The position numbers and the translations under genes are program-made. Under the pieces are notes generated by a model that worked only from the letters and a program-made list of their open reading frames with translations, ran no database searches and was not told the origin of the DNA. Source: Streptomyces sp. Go-475 (GTDB lineage Bacteria > Actinomycetota > Actinomycetes > Streptomycetales > Streptomycetaceae). From it: a stretch of 64,000 nt of DNA. This document shows positions 9,439 through 16,347 of the stretch, in pieces. Where the stretch lies: NCBI RefSeq assembly GCF_003330845.1, contig NZ_CP026121.1:8289501-8353500 (forward strand). Reading direction: 5' to 3'. How positions within the stretch are numbered: the first letter of the stretch is position 1; the number at the start of each line of letters is the position of its first letter.

Positions 9439-9816
9439 ATGGCACCCGTCCTCCATATCGACGTGCCCTGGCTGCTCCAGCGCCACGAAGAGGTCCTGCC
9501 GGACCAGCCGACGATCAACGACTTCTCCGCGCTGGTCGCCGCCGTCGCCCGGCACCGGGTCGACCCGCCGCGCCTCGGGGTGAACTCCGACCCGGCCTGG
9601 CGGGCGGCCGCGCTGCTGCACACCCTCGCCGTGCTCCGGCCGCTGCCCTCGGCCAACGCCCGCTTCGCCTGCTCGGCCGCCGTGGCGTACATGTTCGTCA
9701 GCGGCGTCGGCATCGACCCGCCCTACGGCGCCCTCGTCGACCTCGCCCGCGACCTGATGTCCGGCACGACCGACGTCTACGGCGCGGCGGACCGGCTGCG
9801 CTCCTGGCAGATCTGA
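9439..9816 (+). CDS. Fic/Doc-like toxin component with degenerate catalytic motif
   Basis: 125 residues, directly after the antitoxin-like gene. The helical arrangement and length match Doc, the minimal Fic-fold toxin that phosphorylates EF-Tu. At the position of the Fic/Doc core HxFx(D/E)(A/G)N(K/G)R this protein has RPLPSANAR (residues 67-75). Asn73 and Arg75 are kept, but the catalytic His is Arg67 and the acidic metal ligand is Ser71. His61, six residues upstream, is the nearest His. Either this branch has lost AMP/phospho-transfer, uses another residue, or acts by binding. Such short Fic-like proteins recur in Streptomyces beside RHH partners. Toxicity is inferred from context. Confidence 0.68.
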   Translation: MAPVLHIDVPWLLQRHEEVLPDQPTINDFSALVAAVARHRVDPPRLGVNSDPAWRAAALLHTLAVLRPLPSANARFACSAAVAYMFVSGVGIDPPYGALVDLARDLMSGTTDVYGAADRLRSWQI

Positions 9817-10216
9817 GCGGAGGCGCCGCCGGCCGAGGGCCGTACCCAGTGGACTGCGCCGGAGCGTGCGCCGGGAGCGTGCGCGGCGCACCCGGTGCGG
9901 GTGCCCGATTCACACGGGGCGCATGGAAATGTCGAAAACCGGTGCGATCGACGTGCGTCTGTTCCCGTTTCTGACTTTCTGTCAAGCGTGGGGATGTTGT
10001 CCATGCGCCTTGTTGGCCGTGTGGGGGTTGTGCAAGAGTGAAACACGCGTGCGGGGGGAATGGCCGAGTGTCGCACGTGATTTGTTGACCGGGTCCGATT
10101 CGCCGCCGGCGAATTCGCCCCTCCCGCGCCGCGCCAAAAAAGGTACGCACCAACCGGGCTCCTTTTTCGGCGTCAGACTTCTGTGTGTCACATGCGCGTG
10201 GGAAGGAACCATCTCA
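9817..10216. other. Intergenic region, ~400 bases, no gene
   Basis: No convincing coding sequence. The stretch 9905-10200 is less GC-rich than its surroundings, with T-rich pieces (GTCTGTTCCCGTTTCTGACTT from about 9957) and A/T runs AAAAAAGG (10135-10142) and CTCCTTTTT (about 10160). It must carry the promoter of the gene at 10217, whose ribosome site GGAAGGAA is at 10201-10208. No sure -10/-35 pair could be fixed by eye. Confidence 0.6.
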
Positions 10217-11854
10217 GTGCCCACCCCCCACCCCCCTCGTCCCCCGTATCCCCCGCCCGGCGGGGATCCGGGGGAATCCGACGAGAGCCTCGCCGCCCCG
10301 CTCAGAGGCAGCCCGGAGGGCGAGGTCGCCGCCCATTCCGTCGCGCTGCTGATGGCGCGGCACTGGCAGCCGGTGCACGACTACGCGGTCATCTGTCTCG
10401 CCTCGTCGGCCAAGGTCGCCGCGATGGTCACCGGGACCGCCTTCCACCGGACCCTCAACCGCCTCGCCTTCGGCGAGTCGGGCGTCGCGCTGCGCCCGGC
10501 CCTTCTGGTGACCGTGCGCGACACGATCCGGGAGTGGTCGGGCGACGACCGAATATCGGCGGTCCTGCCCGCCTTGCAGAAACCGGCCGGAGGGCGCGGG
10601 CTGCGCGCGGCGACGTCCATGACGCCCGAAAATCGCGCCCTCGCGGAGCGGGCATTCCAGGCACTTCCCGCGGCCGCGCGCTGTTTGCTCTGGCACGTCG
10701 AGGTCGAGGCCGATCCCTTAAGCGTCCCGGCCGGTCTGCTGGGCATGGATACCGACATCGCGTCGGCCGCACTCGAACAGGCACGGGACACATTCCGTGA
10801 GGGTTGTGTACATGCCCATCGGGAACTCGCGCCGACCCAGGATTGCCGGTTCTACAACCGACTGCTCGACGTCCCGATCCGCCGGGGCGGCACCCTGCTG
10901 CCGGACGTCCAGGAGCACCTGGCGGAGTGCCGCTACTGCCGGAACGCAGCCGAACAGCTGAGCCATTTCGAGGGGCCGCTGGGCCCGCTGATCGCCGAGG
11001 CGGTGCTCGGCTGGGGCGCACGCCGGTACCTCGACTCGCGACCGGGCCGGTCCTCGCACGGCACGCGGGGCGGTCGCGCCGGCCGGCGGGGCGGCGGGCG
11101 GCGCGGCGGCGGAGCCCGGGGAGACGGGCGGCACCGCCTGCTGTCCAGGATCCCCCTGCCCGCGCGCCGGGTCCCGGACGCGCTGCGGTCCCCCCGGGCG
11201 CTGCTCTCCGGCGTCGGCGCGGTGTCGGCCGGGGTACTGGCCACCGTGCTCATCATCAGCGCCTCGTCGTACGACGGCGGCCAGGCCGACCCGGCCGGCT
11301 CCAACAGCGCCGCCGGCTCCGACGGCACCGGGTCCGTGTCACCGCCCGGCACGGCGGGGCTGCCCACGGCACCGGGCGTGACGCGGCTGCGCAACGCCGG
11401 CGCCGACCTGTGCCTGGACGTCCGGGACCTGCCGAAGGAGGGCTCGGCGACGAAGCTGGCGCCGTGTTCGACGGTGTGGACCCAGCAGTGGACGTACGAG
11501 GACGACGGGCTGCTGCGCAGCGTGGCCGACCCCGGGCTGTGCCTGGACTCGCACAAGGACGCGGGCGTGGTGGTCCTCGGCACCTGCGCCGACGAGGACA
11601 CCGAACGGGCCGACGACGTGCGCTACGACCTCACCGTGCAGGGCGAGTTGCTGCCCCGCTGGGACGAGCGGCTCGCCCTCGCCGCCACGCACGACGACCC
11701 GGACGCCGACATCGTCGTCAAGGTCCGCGACCGCTCCGAGGCCCAGCGCTGGCAGCCGGAGCCCCTGCCGACGACGGCCGGCTCGCTGTCGATCGAGGAG
11801 CAGGAGGGCCACAAGGCCCGGCAGGTGACCCTGCCCCACGGCCGGACGGCGTGA
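10217..11854 (+). CDS. Membrane protein fusing a sigma-like region, zinc-binding HxxxCxxC motif and ricin-type lectin domain
   Basis: 545 residues from GTG 10217 (GGAAGGAA seven to eight bases ahead). Residues about 1-35 are a Pro-rich leader. Residues ~40-205 are helical and resemble ECF sigma regions 2 and 4 (ARHWQPVHDYA..., then LAERAFQALPAAARCLLWHVEVE). Residues ~232-245 hold HLAECRYC, an HxxxCxxC motif as in zinc-binding anti-sigma domains. A basic Gly/Arg linker follows, then one membrane helix (about 335-355, LLSGVGAVSAGVLATVLIIS), an outside linker, and a ricin B-like beta-trefoil (about 390-520; CLDV..., QQWTYED..., CLDS). The order suggests an outside carbohydrate sensor joined to a cytoplasmic sigma/anti-sigma-like module. 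A lone gene with its own terminator. Function unproven. Confidence 0.75.
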   Translation: MPTPHPPRPPYPPPGGDPGESDESLAAPLRGSPEGEVAAHSVALLMARHWQPVHDYAVICLASSAKVAAMVTGTAFHRTLNRLAFGESGVALRPALLVTVRDTIREWSGDDRISAVLPALQKPAGGRGLRAATSMTPENRALAERAFQALPAAARCLLWHVEVEADPLSVPAGLLGMDTDIASAALEQARDTFREGCVHAHRELAPTQDCRFYNRLLDVPIRRGGTLLPDVQEHLAECRYCRNAAEQLSHFEGPLGPLIAEAVLGWGARRYLDSRPGRSSHGTRGGRAGRRGGGRRGGGARGDGRHRLLSRIPLPARRVPDALRSPRALLSGVGAVSAGVLATVLIISASSYDGGQADPAGSNSAAGSDGTGSVSPPGTAGLPTAPGVTRLRNAGADLCLDVRDLPKEGSATKLAPCSTVWTQQWTYEDDGLLRSVADPGLCLDSHKDAGVVVLGTCADEDTERADDVRYDLTVQGELLPRWDERLALAATHDDPDADIVVKVRDRSEAQRWQPEPLPTTAGSLSIEEQEGHKARQVTLPHGRTA

Positions 11855-11876
11855 CCACGGCCCCCGCGGCCTGAGC

Positions 11877-11906
11877 GGGCTGCGCGGTGCACGCGCCGCG
11901 CAGCCC
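11877..11906. terminator. Bidirectional hairpin between convergent genes
   Basis: GGGCTGCGCGG (11877-11887) pairs perfectly with CCGCGCAGCCC (11896-11906), loop of eight. An outer GGCCTGA...TCAGGCC pairing extends it. It sits exactly between the convergent lectin-fusion and hydroxy-acid oxidase genes and can serve both. Confidence 0.75.
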
Positions 11907-11911
11907 CCGGG

Positions 11912-13081
11912 TCAGGCCGGGTCCTCGACGAGGTCGGCCGGACCGGCCGTGCCCGGGGTGGCATGGCCGGACAGGGCGAGGGTGAGGTCGAGTTCGGCCA
12001 GCAGGCAGCGGATGACGTGCTCGACCCCCGACTGCCCGTCGAGCCCGAGTCCGTAGACGTACGGACGGCCGACGAGGACGGCCCGGGCGCCCAGGGCGAG
12101 CGCCTTGAAGATGTCGTCGCCGGTGCGGACGCCGCTGTCGAAGAGCACGGTGAGCCGGTCGCCGACGGCCTCCGCCACGCGGGGGAGCGCGTCCGCCGCC
12201 GCGACGGAGCCGGCCACCTGCCGTCCGCCGTGGTTGGAGACGACCACGCCGTCCATGCCGGCCTCGGCGGCCAGCCGGGCGTCGTCCGGGTGCAGCACGC
12301 CCTTGAGGACGATGGGGCCGTCCCAGTTCTCCCGCAGGAACGCCAGGTCCGGCCAGGTCTTGCCGGGGTCGCCCTGAAGCCCGATGAAGTGCCGCACCGC
12401 CGCGGCCAGGTCCTCCTCCACCGGCTTCGACAGGCCCGCCTTGAAGGCCGGGTCCGTGAAGTAGTTGGCCATCCCCACCCCGTTCAGGAACGGCAGGTAC
12501 GCCTGGTCGAGGTCGCGCGGCCGCCAAGCGAGCAGGGGTGTGTCCAGCGTGACCACGAGCACGGTGAATCCGGCGGCCCGGGCCCGGTTCAGGAAGCTGC
12601 GGGCCACCTCCGGGTCCTTGGGCCAGTACAGCTGGAACCAGCGTTCGGCCTCGCCCATCACCTCGGCGATCCGCTCCATCGGCGTGCTCGACACGGAGGA
12701 CAGGATGTACGGCACACCCTGCGCCGCGGCGGCCCGGGCCGCCGCGGGCTCCGCATCCGGATGCATGATCGACAGCACCCCGACGGGAGCCAGGGCCAGC
12801 GGGGCGGGCAACGCACGGCCGAGGACCTCCACCGACAGATCCCGCTCGCGCACGTCCCTCAGCATGCGCGGCACGATCCGGCGGCGCTCCAGCGCTGCCC
12901 GGTTGGCGCGGGCCGTGCTGCCGTTCCCCGCGCTGCCCGCCACATAGCCGACCGGACCGGCGCCGAGCCGCCGCTCGGTGAGTTCCTCCAGGCGGGTCAG
13001 GTCCGTGGGCAGTCGTGGGACGACGCCCGCCATGCCGTTGAGGTAGATCTCGTACTGGTAGTCGGCCCAGTGCTGTGCCAT
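11912..13081 (-). CDS. FMN-dependent alpha-hydroxy-acid oxidase, lactate 2-monooxygenase-like
   Basis: 389-residue cytoplasmic flavoprotein of the glycolate oxidase/lactate monooxygenase family, which oxidises L-2-hydroxy acids with O2. The catalytic base is about H284 in VVSNHGGRQV. FMN-phosphate-binding segments appear as FDSGVRTGDDIFKALALGA and VLVGRPYVYGL. The N-terminal half has APVGVLSIMHPDAE and the YILSSVSSTPMERI substrate loop. The length and the LDTPLLAWRPRDL segment favour the lactate 2-monooxygenase branch (lactate to acetate, CO2 and water) over glycolate oxidase. The true substrate is not settled. It is transcribed alone toward the 11877 terminator. Confidence 0.85.
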   Translation of the reverse strand: MAQHWADYQYEIYLNGMAGVVPRLPTDLTRLEELTERRLGAGPVGYVAGSAGNGSTARANRAALERRRIVPRMLRDVRERDLSVEVLGRALPAPLALAPVGVLSIMHPDAEPAAARAAAAQGVPYILSSVSSTPMERIAEVMGEAERWFQLYWPKDPEVARSFLNRARAAGFTVLVVTLDTPLLAWRPRDLDQAYLPFLNGVGMANYFTDPAFKAGLSKPVEEDLAAAVRHFIGLQGDPGKTWPDLAFLRENWDGPIVLKGVLHPDDARLAAEAGMDGVVVSNHGGRQVAGSVAAADALPRVAEAVGDRLTVLFDSGVRTGDDIFKALALGARAVLVGRPYVYGLGLDGQSGVEHVIRCLLAELDLTLALSGHATPGTAGPADLVEDPA

Positions 13082-13170
13082 CGGCCGGTCCCGCCTCTCG
13101 TCGTCGAGCCTGCGTCGACCCGACGATACGGCGAGCGGGCCGGTGGCCGGCCGGCGGCACGGACCGCGGG

Positions 13171-13866
13171 TCAGCCTCCCGCGACCGACGAGTGCAGCAC
13201 ACCGGCCAGTTCACGCGGCTGCGAGAACATCGGCCAGTGGCCCGTGGCCATCTCCACCAGCTCCCACCGGTCACTCTTGAGGAGTGCGGCCACCGCCGGC
13301 AACGGCTCGTCCCCGTCGAGGAGGCACTTCACGTACGTCGCCGGAAGGTCGGCCAAGGAGCGCTCGAGACGGGCCGGTTCGGTGAGCGTGGCACCCGGAT
13401 GCGGGGTCGAGCCGGCGACGAACCGGGCGATCTGCTCGTCCGTCAGCCCCTGGCCCGCGCAGTCGTCCGGGCCGAGCGGGGGCCAGAACCCGTCGTGCTC
13501 GGCGATCGACCGGCGCACGCCCTCGCTCGGCCAGCCCGACAGGAACGACTCCCCGTCCACCGGCACGTTCGCGTCGACGAACACCACGCGCCGCAGCCGG
13601 TCACCGATGCGCTCGGCGGCCAGCCCGACCGGTATGCCCGCGTAGCTGTGTCCCACGAGGACGACGTCGCGCGGGCCGAGGCGCTCCACCTCGTCGACGA
13701 TGTCCCGCACATGCGTCTCCAGCCCGGCCGCCGCACCCTGCTTCTCGGCGAGGCCCGACAGCGTCAGCGCGTGCACGTCGTGCCCGGCGCCGCGCAGTTC
13801 GGCCGCCACCTCGTCCCACGCCCACGCCCCGAGCCAGGCACCTGCCACCAGTACGAAGTCAGTCAT
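13171..13866 (-). CDS. Alpha/beta hydrolase, MenH/salicylate-esterase-like
   Basis: 231 residues. Starts with the short TDFVLVAGAWLGAWAWDEV segment typical of plant-esterase-like hydrolases (methyl salicylate esterase/hydroxynitrile lyase group), in which GAWLGAW-like residues form the oxyanion pocket. Nucleophile Ser74 in GHSYAG, catalytic His near residue 210 in TGHWPM; the acid is probably the Asp in LLDGDEPLP. Cytoplasmic, no signal. Substrate unknown. A separate unit 90 bases upstream of the hydroxy-acid oxidase on the same strand, so they may share a transcript. Confidence 0.82.
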   Translation of the reverse strand: MTDFVLVAGAWLGAWAWDEVAAELRGAGHDVHALTLSGLAEKQGAAAGLETHVRDIVDEVERLGPRDVVLVGHSYAGIPVGLAAERIGDRLRRVVFVDANVPVDGESFLSGWPSEGVRRSIAEHDGFWPPLGPDDCAGQGLTDEQIARFVAGSTPHPGATLTEPARLERSLADLPATYVKCLLDGDEPLPAVAALLKSDRWELVEMATGHWPMFSQPRELAGVLHSSVAGG

Positions 13867-13976
13867 GCCCGCACGGTAGCCGCCGGCACTGACAACGCCC
13901 CCGGGCCGGTGACCGGCGGCACGGGCACGTCACTCCCCGGCGGCACGGGCACGTCCCTGCTCGTCGTCCTGGCACG

Positions 13977-14534
13977 TCACTCCCCGTCGTCCGTGTGCGG
14001 CGGGTGGTCCGGCCCGGTGTCCGGGCCCTGCGCCCGTACCCGTTGCACGTGTTCCAGGGAGTCGCGCAACTCCGTGAGCCAGTCGTCCGTGTGCCGCTGG
14101 ACCAGGCGCACGCACCACGCCAGCGCGTCGCTGCGGCTGCGGGCGACGCCTCCGGCGATCAGGGTGTCGAGGACCTGGCGCTCCGGCTGGCGCAGCCGTG
14201 TCATCACGGGCGCGGCCACGTGCGTGAAGAGGGCGCGCCGCCCGCCGCACTCAACCCCCCAGGACACCTTGCGGCGGAACCGGTGCTCGGCCTCCCGGGC
14301 CACGGCCATCCGGTCCTCGCGCGTGCGCTCCCGGAACTCCTGCACCCGGCTCTCCAGGGCCGCCTCCCGTTCGGCAACCGGGGCGTCCTCGGCCAGCCGG
14401 GGCGCGGGGATGCGGCCGATCACGGTGATCTCCTCCCGGTCGACCGTGATCTCGGTCAGCTCCTCGAAGAGGTCGTCGGGGAGGCGGCCGGCGAACCAGC
14501 CGCGCAGTTGCTCTCGCTGCTCGCTCGTAATCAT
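13977..14534 (-). CDS. Conserved hypothetical protein with RHH-like C-terminal region
   Basis: 185 residues from ATG 14534; longer upstream starts are possible but read unlikely sequence. The N-terminal part starts ITSEQREQLRGWFAGRLPDDLFEELTEI, a two-helix unit, followed by a short strand (VTVDREEITVIGRI-like) and a charged coiled helix (about 55-100). Residues ~120-165 (ERQVLDTLIAGGVARSRSDALAWCVRLV) resemble a ribbon-helix-helix segment, with the usual strand-turn-SRSDAL helix. No recognised enzyme motif. The inverted repeat GTAAT-N4-ATTAC directly before the start codon suggests autoregulation or a leaderless transcript. Confident it is a gene, not what it does. Confidence 0.65.
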   Translation of the reverse strand: MITSEQREQLRGWFAGRLPDDLFEELTEITVDREEITVIGRIPAPRLAEDAPVAEREAALESRVQEFRERTREDRMAVAREAEHRFRRKVSWGVECGGRRALFTHVAAPVMTRLRQPERQVLDTLIAGGVARSRSDALAWCVRLVQRHTDDWLTELRDSLEHVQRVRAQGPDTGPDHPPHTDDGE

Positions 14535-14548
14535 GTAATGACGATTAC
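14535..14548. promoter_or_regulatory. Inverted repeat GTAAT-N4-ATTAC at a start codon
   Basis: GTAATGACGATTAC lies at 14535-14548, touching the ATG (14534) of the minus-strand gene; a further GTAATC at 14527-14532 gives a third half site inside the coding start. A repressor here would block initiation. The neighbouring gene product looks DNA-binding, so it is the natural candidate. Function is inferred. Confidence 0.45.
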
Positions 14549-14714
14549 TCGACGCGGGCATGAACGCAAGCGGTTGCAAAGTGGTCGGCCCAGAGCGGAA
14601 TCGGAATGTTTCAGGCCTATTAACAAACACCCGGGAATCAGCCATCTGGCCGCTTCATACCCCCGGAGTCCGCGCAGTTACGGGCTTCACGCGCGCCCGT
14701 TCCGTAACTTCGCG

Positions 14715-14751
14715 CCACTGATTCAATACGTAACGTTACTGAAACCAGTGG
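14715..14751. promoter_or_regulatory. Nested palindromes upstream of the SSI inhibitor gene
   Basis: CCACTG (14715-14720) and CAGTGG (14746-14751) flank the perfect 10-bp palindrome GTAACGTTAC (14730-14739). It lies about 110 bases before the inhibitor start, in a locally AT-richer stretch fit for an operator. The GTAA core recalls the repeat at the divergent gene 14535-14548. The remainder of 14549-14859 holds no gene. Confidence 0.45.
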
Positions 14752-14859
14752 GGTCGATGTGTGTTTCGGCGACGGACTCGGCAGACTCGCGCTCGCCGTT
14801 CCGGGCACCGACCGAGCACGGGCCGGCACCCCCTGTAATCGAGCGGAAGGATGCACACA

Positions 14860-15294
14860 ATGCGGAACACCGCGCGCTGGGCCATGACCCTCGGCCTGAC
14901 GGCCACCGCCGTCTGCGGACCCCTGACCGGGGCCGCGCTCGCCACCCCGGGTCCGGCCCCCGCCGCGCTCTACGCCCCCTCGGCCCTCGTCCTCACGGTG
15001 GGCCACGGAGAGAGCGCGATCACAACGACTCCGGAACGCGCGGTCACCCTGACCTGTGCCCCCAGGCCCGCGGGCACCCACCCGGCCGCCGCCGAGGCCT
15101 GCGCGGAACTGCGCGGAGTCGGCGGCGACTTCGACGCCCTGACCGCCACGGAGGGCGTGATGTGCACCAAGCAGTACGACCCGGTGGTCGTGACCGTGGA
15201 CGGCGTCTGGCAGGGGCAGCGGGTCAGCTACGAGCGCGTCTTCTCCAACGACTGCATGAAGAACGCCTACGGCACGGGCGTCTTCTCCTTCTAG
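14860..15294 (+). CDS. Secreted Streptomyces subtilisin inhibitor (SSI) family protein, trypsin-type
   Basis: Preprotein of 144 residues from ATG 14860, which has GGAAGG nine bases ahead; the ATG at 14851 is too close to that site. A Sec signal ([19 protein letters not shown]..., cleavage around LATPGPAPA) is followed by a ~110-residue SSI domain. Four Cys are in the mature part, matching the two conserved disulfides. The reactive-site loop is MCTKQYDP: P1 is Lys104 and P1' Gln105, in place of Met-Val in the original SSI. A Lys at P1 predicts strong inhibition of trypsin-like proteases. SSI proteins check secreted proteases and affect differentiation; a streptogrisin-like protease is encoded 10 kb away. 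Confidence 0.95.
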   Translation: MRNTARWAMTLGLTATAVCGPLTGAALATPGPAPAALYAPSALVLTVGHGESAITTTPERAVTLTCAPRPAGTHPAAAEACAELRGVGGDFDALTATEGVMCTKQYDPVVVTVDGVWQGQRVSYERVFSNDCMKNAYGTGVFSF

Positions 15295-15399
15295 GGGCGA
15301 CCCTCCCGAGGACCGGGATCGCGCTGTTCCCGTGAAGCACGGCGGCTCGTTGCTGGGGAGCCGGGCCGCTGTCACGGGGAGGCCGCGATCTCGTACAAG

Positions 15400-15436
15400 G
15401 GAGCCGGCGGGCGGAGTGGGGCCGCCCGCCGGCTCC
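15400..15436. terminator. Intrinsic terminator with T-tract
   Basis: GGAGCCGGCGGGCGG (15400-15414) pairs perfectly with CCGCCCGCCGGCTCC (15422-15436), then TGGGTTTT. This is the only hairpin in the window with a clear downstream T-run on the plus strand. It ends the SSI transcript and may also stop the convergent CDGSH operon. Confidence 0.85.
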
Positions 15437-15482
15437 TGGGTTTTCGGGCCCCGGCGCTCAAGGAACTGTCAGGCCGTGGCTC

Positions 15483-15692
15483 TCACGCCCGGTCGCGGTG
15501 GCTCGTGTCGCACCACGGATAGCGGCGGCTGCGGCGGCAGGTGCACAGGGCCACGCGGAAGCGGTCGGAGGTGACGACGGAGCCGTCCTCCAGTTCCACC
15601 TCCACCGGGCCTTCCATCAGCAGCGGTCCCTTCCGCTGGACGGTGACGCGGCGCGGGGCCTCGGACGACCGGTCAGACGGGGAGTTCGGCAC
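15483..15692 (-). CDS. CDGSH-type iron-sulfur protein
   Basis: 69 residues, GTG start. The C-terminal CTCRRSRRYPWCDTSH is a CDGSH-type cluster signature: three Cys and one His that bind a 2Fe-2S cluster (C-x-C-x8-C-x3-H). The front half (RRVTVQRKGPLLMEGPVEVELEDGS) is the usual strand-rich lead-in (the 'G P L ... V' core). Small soluble electron-transfer or redox-sensing protein. Its start overlaps the end of the methyltransferase gene by 20 bases, so it is the third gene of a translationally coupled operon. This trio is a recurring actinobacterial arrangement; a shared pathway is unknown. Confidence 0.88.
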   Translation of the reverse strand: MPNSPSDRSSEAPRRVTVQRKGPLLMEGPVEVELEDGSVVTSDRFRVALCTCRRSRRYPWCDTSHRDRA

Positions 15693-16347
15693 GGACGACC
15701 ACCAGCTCTTCCTTGTCCTCGGTGTCGGACAGCAGCCCCCGCTCCCGCAGCCAGCGTTCCCGGCCCCGCAGCACGGGACCGAACGCGATCCGGCGCCGCT
15801 GGGTCACCGCGGCCTTCAGGCCGGCGGCCCGCAGCTGCCCGACGGTGAGATCCGGGCCGCTCAGCGCCGACTGCACCAGCAGCAGCACCCCGCCCGGTTG
15901 CAGCAGGCCGGGCGCCTCCCGGCAGATCCGGTCCACGACCAGCCGCCCGTCATCGCCCGCGTCCCAGGCCCGGGCGGCGCCCCGCGGCGCGCGCCGGCCG
16001 TCCGGCGCGGGCACGTACGGCGGATTGGCCAGGACGAGGTCGTACGACTCCCCGCGGACGGGTTCGAACAGGTTCCCGTGCCTGATGCGGATCGGGAGTC
16101 CGGCCAGCCAGGCGTTCAGCCGCGCCGCCCACACGGCGCCCCAGGACACGTCGACGGCGGTCACGCGGAAGCCGCGGCGCGCCGCCTCCAGGGCCAGGGC
16201 GCCGGTCCCGGTGCCCACGTCGAGCACCTCGGCGCCCGGCGGCAGCGGTTCGTCGGACAGCACACCGGCCAGCAGCTCGGTGTCTTCCTGCGGGGCGTAC
16301 ACACCCGGGAGTACCAGTGGATTCACGGACGTCGAGTACCCCGCCAC
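15673..16347 (-). CDS. HemK2/MTQ2-like SAM-dependent protein methyltransferase
   Basis: 224 residues, GTG start directly after the upstream stop. The order is characteristic: VYAPQEDTELL at residues 16-26, SAM motif I LDVGTGTGALAL, and the N-methyl-glutamine motif NPPY (LANPPYVPAP). NPPY enzymes methylate Gln or Asn side chains (release factors) or a base amino group; this short branch (HemK2/MTQ2 type) lacks the N-terminal helical domain of PrmC. The real target in bacteria is unknown. Coupled with the haem-oxygenase-fold gene upstream and the CDGSH gene downstream. Confidence 0.87.
   Translation of the reverse strand: MAGYSTSVNPLVLPGVYAPQEDTELLAGVLSDEPLPPGAEVLDVGTGTGALALEAARRGFRVTAVDVSWGAVWAARLNAWLAGLPIRIRHGNLFEPVRGESYDLVLANPPYVPAPDGRRAPRGAARAWDAGDDGRLVVDRICREAPGLLQPGGVLLLVQSALSGPDLTVGQLRAAGLKAAVTQRRRIAFGPVLRGRERWLRERGLLSDTEDKEELVVVRAELPV

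Noticed and set aside
10135..10166. AAAAAGG...CCTTTTT as a terminator for the toxin-antitoxin pair
   Set aside because: Weak A/T stem with a long loop, about 320 bases after the toxin stop; could be chance.
15332..15574. 80-codon frame after the SSI gene
   Set aside because: Runs through a perfect intrinsic terminator and lacks a ribosome site.
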